Assembly: GCF_945957465.1 (NCBI RefSeq)
Contig: NZ_CAMFLC010000003.1
Location: forward strand, 102,696 to 166,695
Direction of reading: 5' to 3'
DNA from: an uncultured Leifsonia sp.
GTDB lineage: Bacteria > Actinomycetota > Actinomycetes > Actinomycetales > Microbacteriaceae
Length of the DNA stretch: 64,000 bases
This document shows positions 8,309 to 16,602 of the stretch, piece by piece; positions within the stretch are counted from its first letter, which is position 1; every line of letters begins with the position of its first letter. The notes beneath the pieces are model-generated. The model made no database searches and had not been told where the DNA came from. It worked only from the letters and a program-made list of their open reading frames with translations. The position numbers and the translations under genes are program-made.

Positions 8309-9517
8309 CTACAACCGCGCGGCGATCTTCGCATCCACGGCGGGCACGGCTCGGGGCCGGGACCCGTCTCGGAGCGATTCGGTGGCCGCCACGGCGGTGG
8401 CCACCGCATTGCGGGCAGCCACTGCGGACGTCGTCGTCGCAGTGCCCTCCCGCACGAAGCGCACGAACTCGGCGACGGTGAGCCGGTCCGCGTCCGCGTG
8501 TCCGCTTTCGTCGCCGAGCACGGTGTACTCGGCGTCTCCGGCGGGGTTGTACGTCGTCCGGCGATTCCAGACGCGCACGATCGCGCCGTCCGAGTCGCCG
8601 AAGTTCTCCAGGCGCCCCTCCGTGCCGATCACGGTGTAGTTGCGCCAGTAGTCCGGTGTGTAGTGGCACTGCTGGTACGAGGCGAAGACCCCGTTGTCCA
8701 GGTGCATGGTCACCATCGAGATGTCCTCGACGTCGATCACCGGGTTCAGCTCGCGCTGGGCCAGCGGCGGCCAGGCATCCATCGAGAACCAGTCGGGCAT
8801 CGAACGGTCGGAGTTGTCGCGCCGGTCGTCGATTGCTCCGTAGAGCGAGAGGCCGCCCATGCCGGTGACCAGCTCGGAGTAGCCCCCGGCGAGCCAGTGG
8901 ATGATGTCGATGTCGTGGGCGCCCTTCTGCAGCAGCAGCCCGTTGGACTTGGCGCGTTCGGCGTGCCAGTCCTTGAAGTAGTAGTCGCCGCCGTTGCCGA
9001 CGAAGTGCCGGCACCAGATCGCCTTGACCTCGCCGATCTCGCCCCGTCGGATGATGTCGCGCATTGTCTGGATGACGGCCATGTGCCGCATGTTGTGACC
9101 GACGTACAGCGGGGTGCCGGTCTCGGCTGCGGCCTCCAGGATGGCGTCGGCGTCGGCCACGTCGATCGCGAGGGGCTTCTCGAGGTAGACGGCGATCCCG
9201 GCTCTCAGGAGGTCGATGGCGATCTCGGCGTGCGTGTGGTCTGGCGATGTCACGAAGGCCGCGTCGATTCCGGAGACTGCGGCGATCAGCTCCCGGTGGC
9301 CGGCGAACAGCCGAGGCCGGCCGAACTCCACGGCCGCGCGCTCCCGGGCGGCGGCGCTCGGATCGGCGATCGCGACGATCACACCCTCACCGGCGGTCAC
9401 GGCGTGCGCGGCGATCTCCGACCGCGCACCGGCCCCGATCACGGCGATCCGCAACGGCGGGGTCGAGGCGTCGCCCGATCGGTGCGCCGCCTGCTGTTCG
9501 GTCACATCCACGCTCAT
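8309..9517 (-). CDS. Gfo/Idh/MocA family oxidoreductase (first dehydrogenase of operon)
   Basis: 402 residues, longer than the other two. After an 18-residue leader comes LRIAVIGAGARSEIAAHAV (Rossmann), then EKPLAIDVADADAIL and a large C-terminal domain with WCRHFVGNGGDYYFKDW, LLLQKGAHDIDIIHWLAGG (catalytic His region) and a final helix. This longer form resembles the Gfo/Idh/MocA branch acting on glycosides or sugar derivatives rather than free inositol. The ATG start overlaps the stop of the ROK regulator gene by 4 bases, so expression is coupled to that of the regulator. Confidence 0.88.
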   Translation of the reverse strand: MSVDVTEQQAAHRSGDASTPPLRIAVIGAGARSEIAAHAVTAGEGVIVAIADPSAAARERAAVEFGRPRLFAGHRELIAAVSGIDAAFVTSPDHTHAEIAIDLLRAGIAVYLEKPLAIDVADADAILEAAAETGTPLYVGHNMRHMAVIQTMRDIIRRGEIGEVKAIWCRHFVGNGGDYYFKDWHAERAKSNGLLLQKGAHDIDIIHWLAGGYSELVTGMGGLSLYGAIDDRRDNSDRSMPDWFSMDAWPPLAQRELNPVIDVEDISMVTMHLDNGVFASYQQCHYTPDYWRNYTVIGTEGRLENFGDSDGAIVRVWNRRTTYNPAGDAEYTVLGDESGHADADRLTVAEFVRFVREGTATTTSAVAARNAVATAVAATESLRDGSRPRAVPAVDAKIAARL

Positions 9518-10725
9518 CTGCTCGCTTCCTCCAGCGTCTCCTGCGCCGCCCTGGCACGCGCCCCGGCGACATCGATTTCGGGCTCCGGGAGGTCCGGGGC
9601 CAGGTAGAGCCGATCCATCGCCTGACCGGAGGCCAGCGCCAAGGCGCCGAGAACCACCGATTCGGCACCGAGCTCGGACTGGATGATGGACGGCCGGACG
9701 GGCACCCCGATCTCGGCCATGACGGCCGCGCGCAGCGGGCGCAGCAGTTCCTCGCCGGCGCGCGACAGGCCGCCGCCGACCACGACGACGTCCGGGTCGA
9801 CGGCCATCGTGACCGTCGCGATGCCGGTCGCCACGCCGCGGACGAACTCGTCGATCTCCGCCCGCGCCGCGGCATCCCCTGCGGCTGCGGCGCGGAACAC
9901 GTCCTCGGCCGTCTCGCCGGTCTCCCAACGCAGCTGGCCGGAGTCGTCGACGTGCATCGAGAAGACACTGCCGCCGATCTCGCCGGCGGCACCGTGCCGT
10001 CCGCGGCGCAGCTTGCCGTCGATGATCAAGCCCATGGAGATGCGGTGACCGGCGAAGAAGTAGGCGACGTCGTCGACCAGGCGGGCGGCTCCCATGCGGT
10101 GCTCGGCGAGCGCCGCCAGTCGCATGTCGTTCTCGATGCTGACCGGGCAGCCGTACTGCTCGCTCAGCCTGCCCGCGATGTCGACGCCCTCCCAGTCGGG
10201 GAAGTTGTGCGAGACGGCGAGCCGGCCGTCCGGGCCGACCATGCCCGACACGGCGACCGCCATTCCCGAGAGGGAGGCCAGGCGGCCGATGTCGATGCCG
10301 GCCCGGCTGAAGCAGGTGTTCACCGCGTCTTTGACGTTGTCGAGCCGCCCCGCTCCCACGAAGCGCTGCTCGATGTCGCGCTGATACCAGGCGACGATCC
10401 GGCCGCTCAGGTCGGCGACGACGACCCGCACCCGGTGGATGCCGACGTCCACTCCGACGAGGAGGCCGGCGTCGGCGGCGAACTCGAAGATGCGTGCGGG
10501 GCGCCCTGCTCCGCGGCCGCCGGCGGTGTGCTCCTCGATCATGTCGACCAGGCCGCGCTCGCGAAGAGACGGAAGGGCGGCCTCCACGGTCGGACGCGAG
10601 AGACCGGTGCGCTCGGCCAGCTGCGCCACGGTGGCACGGCCGCCGTCGCGGAGGGCGACCGCGACGCGGGCGCCGCTCTGGTTCGCCTGGCGCGCATCGT
10701 GCGCGCTGTTCTCCACCGGAAGCAT
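9514..10725 (-). CDS. ROK-family transcriptional regulator of the sugar operon
   Basis: 403 residues. An N-terminal winged helix (TVAQLAERTGLSRPTVEAALPSL, about residues 32-54) is followed by a ROK sugar-kinase-like domain from residue 85 (GVDVGIHRVRV; GMVGPDGRL; HGAAGEIGG). The usual zinc cluster CxCGxxGCxE after the GEIGG segment is missing and is replaced by SVFSMHVDDSGQLRWETGE, so it probably senses sugar differently from NagC/Mlc or lacks structural zinc. Ribosome site GGAGAGG precedes ATG 10725. It is the first gene of the operon and most likely represses it and itself until the imported sugar binds. Confidence 0.9.
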   Translation of the reverse strand: MLPVENSAHDARQANQSGARVAVALRDGGRATVAQLAERTGLSRPTVEAALPSLRERGLVDMIEEHTAGGRGAGRPARIFEFAADAGLLVGVDVGIHRVRVVVADLSGRIVAWYQRDIEQRFVGAGRLDNVKDAVNTCFSRAGIDIGRLASLSGMAVAVSGMVGPDGRLAVSHNFPDWEGVDIAGRLSEQYGCPVSIENDMRLAALAEHRMGAARLVDDVAYFFAGHRISMGLIIDGKLRRGRHGAAGEIGGSVFSMHVDDSGQLRWETGETAEDVFRAAAAGDAAARAEIDEFVRGVATGIATVTMAVDPDVVVVGGGLSRAGEELLRPLRAAVMAEIGVPVRPSIIQSELGAESVVLGALALASGQAMDRLYLAPDLPEPEIDVAGARARAAQETLEEASR

Positions 10726-10745
10726 CGCAGGACCTCTCCGTCCGT

Positions 10746-10769
10746 TTACAAAGAAACTGGCTTTTGTAA
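10746..10769. promoter_or_regulatory. Candidate ROK operator, inverted repeat TTACAAA-N10-TTTGTAA
   Basis: Seven-base perfect arms TTACAAA (10746-10752) and TTTGTAA (10763-10769), 21 bases upstream of the ROK start codon, in an AT-rich island that contrasts with the GC-rich surroundings. The position is right for autoregulation of the minus-strand operon. Seen directly as sequence; the role as operator is inferred. Confidence 0.6.
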
Positions 10770-10821
10770 TTGCTTTCGGACAGTAGAGCACGACTGAACA
10801 CCCGAGGTCAATACACCTCCG

Positions 10822-10847
10822 AATACAAGCAAAAGAACTTGCGTATT
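10822..10847. promoter_or_regulatory. Second imperfect inverted repeat between the ROK operon and the AI-2E-family gene
   Basis: AATACAAG (10822-10829) faces CTTGCGTATT (10838-10847); the arms match except for a two-base insertion. A third copy of the CAATAC element lies at 10809-10814 and its complement GTATTG at 10843-10848. Together with the palindrome at 10746 this makes a compound regulatory region that could hold the operon's promoter and a second regulator site. No confident -35/-10 pair was assigned. Confidence 0.4.
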
Positions 10848-10966
10848 GTCCACGACCGACGCAGCCGGGCCGGCGACGGGCGCGTCGCTCTTGTCGGGCC
10901 CGCACGGAGCCCAATACGCTCGCCCTGACGTTCGATGAGCGAGCGACGAGCGAGCAGGGAGCCTTC

Positions 10967-12073
10967 ATGCGATTCATCCAGTCGCCCGAGCGCCGCTCCG
11001 CGACCCGCGGCGCAGACCCGGCCGGGGCACCGCTGCTGCGGCGCAGCCCGCTGCTGTTCGGCTTCGTGGTCACCCTCGGCGCGCTGGGAGCGATCGCCGC
11101 CGGGTACATGCTCTACGGCCTGCGGTCGATCATCTTTTCGGTCTTCCTCGCCGCGTTCGCGACGGTCGGGCTCGACCCCCTGATCCGCTGGTTCCAGCGG
11201 CACGGGATGAAACGGGCATGGGCCATCGTCACGGTGATCCTGCTGATCGTCGGAGTGCTCGTCGCGATCGTCTGGGTCGTCGTGCCCCTGCTGGTCACGC
11301 AGATCTCCAACCTGGCGACCGCCATCCCGGCCGAGGTCGCGAAACTGCGCGCCGAGGGCTGGTTCGACGCCACGAACGAAGCCAGCAACGGCGTCCTCGG
11401 GCAGGCGCTCACCTGGATCTCCGACCAGGTGAAGAACCCGCAGACCTGGGCGAACGTCGGCAACGGTCTCCTTGGCTTCGGCCTCTCGGTGCTGAACGCC
11501 TTCACCACCGGCTTCTTCATCGCCATCCTGACGATCTACTTCATCGCCTCCTACGACTCCACCAAGCAGTCGCTGTACCACCTCGTGCGCCGATCGCACC
11601 GCGCCCGTTTCGAGGGCTACTCGGAGCGGATCCTGGAGAACTTCGGCAAGTATCTGAGCGGCATGGTCATCCTCGCGTTCTTCAACGCGACCTACAGCCT
11701 CATCCTGCTGCTGATCACCGGCGTGCCCGGGGCGTTCCTGATCGCCCTGGCGGCGTTCTTCATCACGCTCATCCCGCTCATCGGCACCGTGCTGACGACC
11801 GCCGTGATGACGGTGCTCGCCCTCATCCACTCCCCCGTCAGCGGCGTCGTTGTGCTCGTCTTCATGCTGATCTACATGCAGGTGGAGGCCTACATCCTGA
11901 CGCCGAAGGTGATGGGAAAGGCCGTCCAGGTGCCGGGGTCCGTCGTGCTCATCTCCGCGCTCGCCGGCTCGACCCTCTTCGGCCTCCCCGGGGCGCTGGT
12001 CGCCATCCCGATCTCGGCGGGCATCATCCTCATCATCAAAGAGGTCGTGATGCCGCGGAAAGACCGGACCTAG
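10967..12073 (+). CDS. AI-2E family (PerM/YdiK-type) transporter
   Basis: 368 residues with about seven to eight membrane helices. A long amphipathic segment between the early and middle helices (ATAIPAEVAKLRAEGWFDAT to NVGNGLLGFG) is typical of the family. The conserved C-terminal half includes GVPGAFLIALAAFFITLIPLIGT and YILTPKVMGKAVQVPG, ending in LFGLPGALVAIPISA, the most conserved stretch. Despite the family name, members act as various exporters or sodium/proton antiporters and AI-2 transport is shown for few. Ribosome site AGGGAG upstream. Divergent from the ROK operon. Confidence 0.9.
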   Translation: MRFIQSPERRSATRGADPAGAPLLRRSPLLFGFVVTLGALGAIAAGYMLYGLRSIIFSVFLAAFATVGLDPLIRWFQRHGMKRAWAIVTVILLIVGVLVAIVWVVVPLLVTQISNLATAIPAEVAKLRAEGWFDATNEASNGVLGQALTWISDQVKNPQTWANVGNGLLGFGLSVLNAFTTGFFIAILTIYFIASYDSTKQSLYHLVRRSHRARFEGYSERILENFGKYLSGMVILAFFNATYSLILLLITGVPGAFLIALAAFFITLIPLIGTVLTTAVMTVLALIHSPVSGVVVLVFMLIYMQVEAYILTPKVMGKAVQVPGSVVLISALAGSTLFGLPGALVAIPISAGIILIIKEVVMPRKDRT

Positions 12074-12285
12074 CCAGCGGTCGCCTCACGCCCCGCCGGC
12101 CCGGGAGCCGCGCGGTCGTCGTCCGTGGCCGGGAACGGACCGAGCACGTCGTCGAGGTGCAGATCGGACCCGCAGAGCGCGGTGGATGTGATCCGGATCA
12201 CCGCGTCGGTCGGCTCCTGGATGCGCGCGTCCGGCGCATCGATCACCGCGAGTGTCCTGGTCGCCTGCCTGCTGAGTGCTCTCAT
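12070..12285 (-). pseudogene. Remnant of a zinc-dependent alcohol/formaldehyde dehydrogenase (N-terminal fragment)
   Basis: 71 codons. Residues 1-50 match the start of glutathione-independent formaldehyde dehydrogenase/ADH family proteins: RIQEPTDAVIRITSTALCGS contains the catalytic-zinc cysteine, followed by DLHLDDVLGPF. After LGPF the expected GDILGHEPMG block is replaced by unrelated sequence (PATDDDRAAPGPAGREATAG) and a stop. Intact members have about 350-390 residues, so this is a truncated, non-functional fragment. It lies convergent with the AI-2E-family gene, overlapping its end by 4 bases. Confidence 0.75.
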
Positions 12286-12372
12286 GGGTCGGTCTCTACG
12301 CGCCTGGAGTGGGCGCGGACCGGGGTCGACAGGGCGCGCGAGCCGTGCTCCGCGTCGCGGGCGGGCACGCGA

Positions 12373-12378
12373 TAGTCT
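12373..12378 (+). promoter_or_regulatory. -10 box (TAGTCT) of a probable leaderless transcript
   Basis: TAGTCT ends 6 bases before the ATG at 12385. There is no purine-rich ribosome site in between, so transcription would begin at or next to the start codon. Confidence 0.5.
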
Positions 12379-12384
12379 CGGCGC

Positions 12385-12834
12385 ATGGCGCACCCGCTCG
12401 ATCCGCGCCCGCTCCGTCGGGGTCGCAAGCTGACGGTGCTCGCCCTCGCGATCGTCGCGGCAACCGCGGGCGCGCTGGCATTGGCGGCCGTCGCGCTGGA
12501 TGGCGCCGGCCTGGTGGCCCCACGCGGCCCCGTGCCGGGCGCGACGGCACCGATGTCGACCGTCGCTGCCGTCTACCTCGAAGCGGCCAAGGACGAGGAC
12601 TGCGGGATGACCCGCGCTCTGACGACATCGCATACGGCGGCGTGGTGCCACGACCCGCACCTGACGACGTATCGCCTCGTCGGTCGTACGGGAGACGACG
12701 GGCAGTGCATGGACTACGTCATCACGACGACAGCGAGCACCGACGGCTCCATGGACGCAGGCCCCAAGCCGTGGTCGTTCTGCTTCGTCCAGACGAAAGC
12801 AGGATGGCGGCTCTGGGACCAGGGACAGGGGTGA
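12385..12834 (+). CDS. Hypothetical membrane-anchored protein with four extracytoplasmic cysteines
   Basis: 149 residues. A basic N-terminus (RRGRK) is followed by one hydrophobic helix (about 16-40), which acts as signal anchor or uncleaved signal, then an outside domain with cysteines in DEDCG, AWCHD, GQCMD and SFCFV. The pattern VAAVYLEAAKDEDCGMTRAL suggests an NTF2-like or DUF4878-like small domain, common in secreted actinobacterial proteins. The four cysteines could form two disulfides. A leaderless promoter supports its being a real gene. No function can be assigned. Confidence 0.7.
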   Translation: MAHPLDPRPLRRGRKLTVLALAIVAATAGALALAAVALDGAGLVAPRGPVPGATAPMSTVAAVYLEAAKDEDCGMTRALTTSHTAAWCHDPHLTTYRLVGRTGDDGQCMDYVITTTASTDGSMDAGPKPWSFCFVQTKAGWRLWDQGQG

Positions 12835-12909
12835 GGGGGCGGGGGTGCGCGAGACACTGAGAGATGACAAGAAGCCCGTGCAACACGTTCGTGTAGACGG
12901 ATCGTAGCT

Positions 12910-13203
12910 TCACGATCCTGGTTCTTCAGGTGATTCCTGAGTCGGTTCTGGCTGCATCCCTTCCACCGGCATACGTGTGGCCCGTCGGACCCACCAGGCG
13001 CTCGGTCCCGCCGTGACTGCTCCGAAAAACAGGACGAACAGGCCACCGGGGACATTGCCTGCGATCAAGCCGAGGACACCGACGATCGCCGTAGCTGAGC
13101 CCACAACCAATAGGAGAATCCAGTTGTGCTGGTTCGTCTGAGTAACTCGAACCATCCACGACGCTCGTTTCGTCGGACTGCCGGGGCTCACCTCAGACCG
13201 CAT
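12910..13203 (-). CDS. Small two-helix membrane protein coupled to the MNT gene
   Basis: 97 residues from ATG 13203. Two hydrophobic segments (WILLLVVGSATAIVGVLGLI and GGLFVLFFGAVTAG) are followed by an acidic Pro/Glu-rich tail. ATG 13203 overlaps the end of the nucleotidyltransferase gene by 11 bases and has GAGGT upstream, suggesting coupling. Alternatives are GTG 13194 and ATG 13155, the latter giving 81 residues and still both helices. Unknown function; hydrophobicity and position are all that can be seen. Confidence 0.55.
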   Translation of the reverse strand: MRSEVSPGSPTKRASWMVRVTQTNQHNWILLLVVGSATAIVGVLGLIAGNVPGGLFVLFFGAVTAGPSAWWVRRATRMPVEGMQPEPTQESPEEPGS

Positions 13204-13498
13204 AGACGACCTCGGCACTTGTGAATGCAGAAGTCGCGAAGTAGGGATTGCATATCGCGTCGGCATCGACCAGATCGACCCCGCGACCCACAATCCGCTC
13301 CAGCTCTTCCTTGAGGTCGAAATAGTCGTGGAGCAGTCCCCCGCGACCTGGGAGGAAGTCGACGAGGAAATCGACATCACTCGTCTCGCGGTCAAACTTG
13401 TCGCTGAGCACCGACCCGAAGATGCGAAGTCGCTTGACTCCATGTGCGTGGCACGCGCGAGCGATCGCCTGCACGTCGATTGGCACCGCGACGATCAT
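13193..13498 (-). CDS. MNT-type minimal nucleotidyltransferase domain protein
   Basis: 101 residues. Pol-beta-fold signature GSx(11)DxD with G28-S29, D41 and D43 (GSVLSDKFDRETSDVDFLVD), and a later aspartate in VDLVDADAI. This is the MntA/MNT antitoxin family, which in characterised HEPN/MNT modules AMPylates a HEPN ribonuclease toxin. Here no HEPN gene is adjacent; the next gene downstream encodes a small membrane protein instead. It may be an orphan antitoxin left from a lost pair, or a partner of the membrane protein. Length and motif are intact. Confidence 0.85.
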   Translation of the reverse strand: MIVAVPIDVQAIARACHAHGVKRLRIFGSVLSDKFDRETSDVDFLVDFLPGRGGLLHDYFDLKEELERIVGRGVDLVDADAICNPYFATSAFTSAEVVYAV

Positions 13499-13791
13499 GG
13501 CAGGAATTGTCCCATACCGGCCGATTCCACCGCATTAGCGTGCAGCTTCGTGCCTCGATGAGCCGGTGATCTACGCTCCCCCCAGAGCGGTTCGCACCGA
13601 CTCAGTGTCTCAGGCATTTCGCGCCATCCACCTCGTGAATGCTGCGGCAGAGTGCGTGGGCGGATGACCGGCGAACGGAACACCTGCGGCAGAGAGACGT
13701 GCTTCGAGGTCCCGCCGGATTCGAGCCAACGGGGTCATCGCCTCGCTGGCGGCACGAGGGGACCGACCTCGATCGCCCACCTGTGTTGTCT

Positions 13792-14016
13792 CTATTGGCG
13801 ATGTGCTTGCTGAATGAGGTAGCGCCTCGTCGAGAACGTTGCTGCTCGTCGCACCGAGGCGAACCCCGTCAGGAACCCGCCGCCACGCGGATTGACGTTG
13901 GCGCCCGTAACCGTGTCGACCACCTGGAGCTGCCAGAACGGTCCGAACAGGTGCCTCGGTTGCACGTCGAATCGAGGATCCACCGTAGGGAACTCGGAGC
14001 CACCGCCCATCACCAT
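13792..14016 (-). other. Doubtful short coding remnant in a gene-poor stretch (13499-14090)
   Basis: The 590-base stretch between the MNT gene and the lipoprotein gene has no convincing gene. The best candidate is this 74-codon minus frame. Its first two thirds has protein-like composition and GC-rich third positions (PRHLFGPFWQLQVVDTVTGA), after which quality collapses. A second minus frame at 13610-13760 (DLEARLSAAGVPFAGHPPT) also looks coding-like. The two could be pieces of one frameshifted gene. I do not recognise either. Confidence 0.25.
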
Positions 14017-14090
14017 GCGCCCAGCATCGCATGACGGCTCGGCATTTCGTGCGACGACGCTGCACGCGAGCTCCAGCTGCGGCCGTCGCC

Positions 14091-14714
14091 TCAGCCGCCG
14101 ATGCCCAGCTCTGCGCCCGGCGGCGCGGTGGCGCAGACCGAATTGTCGGCCTTGGCGAAAGCGTCAGCGCGGATTCCTGATCCCGAGCCCACACTCGTCA
14201 CGGTGAAGATCAACGCCTCAAGGGACATGGGCGTTGGCTCGTCGACGACCGTCCCGCCCGACGCCTGGGTGTTGCTCGCCTGCACGGCCTCATTGCTGCC
14301 CATGACCTGCATGCCCTGGCTTGGATGGGACCGCAGCCACGCCAATGTGTCATGGGTGGACATGCTCGGCAGCGTCCAGTATCCGACGGCGTCGGCCATC
14401 GGCCGGCACCACATGCCCGTGCTCGTGCCGCTCGCCACGCCGTCAGGTCGGGTGGCGGATCGCACGGCGCCAGCCGGAACGACCACGCCGGTCAACCAGA
14501 GATCCGCCTTATGCTGGGATGCCGCGTCGACGGTCCCGCCGGGGTTTGTGACCGGAAACTGGGGAGTCGACTGCTCCCCAGAAGACGAGCCAGATGGCAC
14601 CGCCGTCGGCGCATCGCGCGAAACAGCCACGGAGCTGCACGCCGTCAGCATCGACCCCGATGCCAGCACCAGGAGCGCCCCCGCGAAGCCGACCCGCGCA
14701 CGCAGAGGTCTCAT
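14091..14714 (-). CDS. Hypothetical lipoprotein
   Basis: 207 residues. The signal peptide ends in the lipobox LTAC with the cysteine at about residue 26, followed by a Ser/Thr/Pro-rich linker. The folded region (SQHKADLWLTGVVVPAGAVR to GAELGIGG) has two cysteines far apart (MWCRP, SVCAT) that may pair. An AGGAGG site about 10 bases upstream supports ATG 14714 over upstream in-frame starts. The family is not recognised. It probably sits on the outer face of the membrane. The neighbouring two-component genes are divergent. Confidence 0.75.
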   Translation of the reverse strand: MRPLRARVGFAGALLVLASGSMLTACSSVAVSRDAPTAVPSGSSSGEQSTPQFPVTNPGGTVDAASQHKADLWLTGVVVPAGAVRSATRPDGVASGTSTGMWCRPMADAVGYWTLPSMSTHDTLAWLRSHPSQGMQVMGSNEAVQASNTQASGGTVVDEPTPMSLEALIFTVTSVGSGSGIRADAFAKADNSVCATAPPGAELGIGG

Positions 14715-14906
14715 TCGTGTGAGGCCTCCTGAAAGACGCCACCAACGGCCAAGGCCGGAAGCCGTCCGCGCCGTTGCGTCTCTCCCACGAACCCGCCCCT
14801 TTACTCGTGACTCGGGGTGGCAGGCCCCCCGCACCTGCCACCCAGCGTCGCAATCCCCCCGGAACGACGCACCTTTACGACGCTAGCGGGGATCGGACGA
14901 GTGATG

Positions 14907-14928
14907 GAATGTAGCGAAAGTAACATTC
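14907..14928. promoter_or_regulatory. Inverted repeat GAATGT-N10-ACATTC before the histidine kinase gene
   Basis: Six-base perfect arms at 14907-14912 and 14923-14928, 22 bases before the kinase start, in the intergenic region shared with the divergent lipoprotein gene. The 10-base spacing places the half-sites about 1.5 helical turns apart centre to centre. It could be a response-regulator site, which would link the lipoprotein to the two-component pair. Function is inferred. Confidence 0.4.
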
Positions 14929-14950
14929 ACGGTTGGCGACAATCAGACGC

Positions 14951-16002
14951 GTGAGCATCCATGCTTGTCTCGTGGTCTCCGAAACCCCGGCCCAGGTCTC
15001 AGAAGAGGAGGCCGCCCGTCTCGAACTCCGAATCACCGCAGAACTGGTTCGCCGACTGACTGCACGCGGGAGCGCTTTGACCGCGGATCCGGTGATCACC
15101 CAGCAGGTCGAGACGCAAGTGCGCACGATCCTTCGGCGCACGTTCCAACGCCTCGGTACCGCCACCCACAACGCGCCATCACCGGCGACGAGCGTCGGAA
15201 AACGCGGGCGGCGCAGAACATCCATCCGAGCGACAGCCTCACTGCCGCCACCCTCCTGTTCGACATCGCGCTGACCGAACTCGCGGTCGACCACCATGAC
15301 GCGTCAGCGGTGGCGCGCGCCCTCAATGCCGCGATCATGGATGAGGTCGTCCCGGCATCCCTCGCCTACGTCGACGCGTTGCTCGAACGACTGGCGGTAG
15401 CTCACACCGAAGAGCGTCTCGGCATTTCACGTGAACTGCACGACCGGGTAGCTCACAGCATCGCCGCGGGAATCCAGCGCGTCCGTCTCAGCCGGCAACC
15501 CACGGACTCGGCGGCCGGACGCATCGCCGAAGCGCTCGACCTTCTGGAGGCGGCTCTGGATGAGACACGCTCACTGGCTCTGGACCTCAGACACTCGGTG
15601 GGCGACAAACTCCTCGATGAGGCCATCCTCGACTACGTCGCCGACCTCAGCACCGAACCGCCGCGCGTCGCCGCTTCACGCGAGGGAACCCCGCGAACCC
15701 TTCCCACAGGCGTTCAGGAGGAGGCGTTCATCGTCGTTCGCGAGGCCATCCACAACGCGCGCCGTCACTCCCACGGCGACAAGATCATCGTTGTCTCCAA
15801 GTGGGGCCATGACGAGCTGCAGATCAGCGTGGCCGACGACGGAGTCGGATTCGGCCGGGACACGATCCGTCCCGGTGCACTCGGCCTCATCGCAGCACAG
15901 GAGCGCGCCGAACTCATCGGAGCAGATCTCGCGATCGACTCTCGGCAGGGAGCCGGGACCACCGTCACCTTGTCGATCGCTCTGCGGGGCGGCGCACGAT
16001 GA
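14951..16002 (+). pseudogene. NarL-type sensor histidine kinase gene with a frameshift
   Basis: Two reading frames together encode one cytoplasmic kinase. From GTG 14951 the first frame gives VSIHACLVVSETPAQVSEEE and a helical N-terminal sensor region. Near 15195-15205 the protein-like sequence moves to another frame, continuing TRAAQNIHPSDSLTAATLLF. The second frame carries the HisKA_3 box EERLGISRELHDRVAHSIAA (phospho-acceptor His) and a complete HATPase (REAIHNARRHSHGDK, VADDGVGFG, GAGTTVTLSI). The stop overlaps the regulator start by 4 bases. Either a real inactivating single-base indel or a sequencing error; the partner gene also has one. Confidence 0.75.
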
Positions 16003-16602
16003 CCCGGACGGTGGTTCTCGCCGATGATCACGCGCTCTTCCGCAAGGGAGTGCGCGCCCTCATCGAACGCGACTTCGACATCCGTCGGTGAGGCGAGCGA
16101 CGGGAATACCGCGGTCCGACTCGCTGAAGACACCACCCCCGAAATCCTCCTGCTCGATGTCGAGATGCCGGGTCCACCGGCCGAGCAGACCATTCGCACT
16201 GTCCGGCGGCGATCACCGCGAACGGCAGTGGTCATCCTGACCATGCACACCGACGCAGTCCTCCAGCGCCAGCTCAGTCGAGCAGGCGCATCCGCCTTCG
16301 CCAACAAGAGCATCAGCGAGAGCGCGCTCCGCCAGCTGATCGCCACTGCACAACCTCAACCGGCCACGTCACCGGACGAGGCGCCACACAAGAACCGGAC
16401 GGACGGAGTTCTCACCGAGCGGGAACTCGAGGTCATCAGGATGATCGCGCAGGCGTACACCAACCGCGAGATCAGCATGCGCCTCAACATCACCGAAGGC
16501 ACGGTCAAGCGACACACGACCAACATCTACGCGAAACTCGGCGCGACCTCACGAATAGACGCCGTGCGCAAGGTCGTCCGGCTCAACCTCCTTGAGACGT
16601 GA
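15999..16602 (+). pseudogene. NarL/FixJ-type response regulator gene with a frameshift
   Basis: ATG 15999 overlaps the kinase stop (ATGA) and starts a proper receiver: MTRTVVLADDHALFRKGVRA, ending at TGA 16089. One base out of phase, the domain continues seamlessly with SVGEASDGN, the phosphorylation site ILLLDVEMPG, and the LuxR-type DNA-binding helix-turn-helix LTERELEVIRMIAQAYTNRE to HTTNIYAKLG. The break is therefore near 16078-16088. As written, only a 30-residue peptide or an N-terminally truncated protein could be made. With the kinase break this gives two independent frameshifts in one two-component system. Confidence 0.78.

Noticed and set aside
10967..12073. Calling the membrane protein an AI-2 quorum-signal exporter
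   Set aside because: The family name is historical; most members have other functions and nothing nearby concerns AI-2.
12070..12870. A 266-codon minus-strand frame as a full gene
   Set aside because: Only the last 71 codons are ADH-like; the rest is Arg-rich and opposite the small four-cysteine membrane-anchored protein gene, which has its own promoter.
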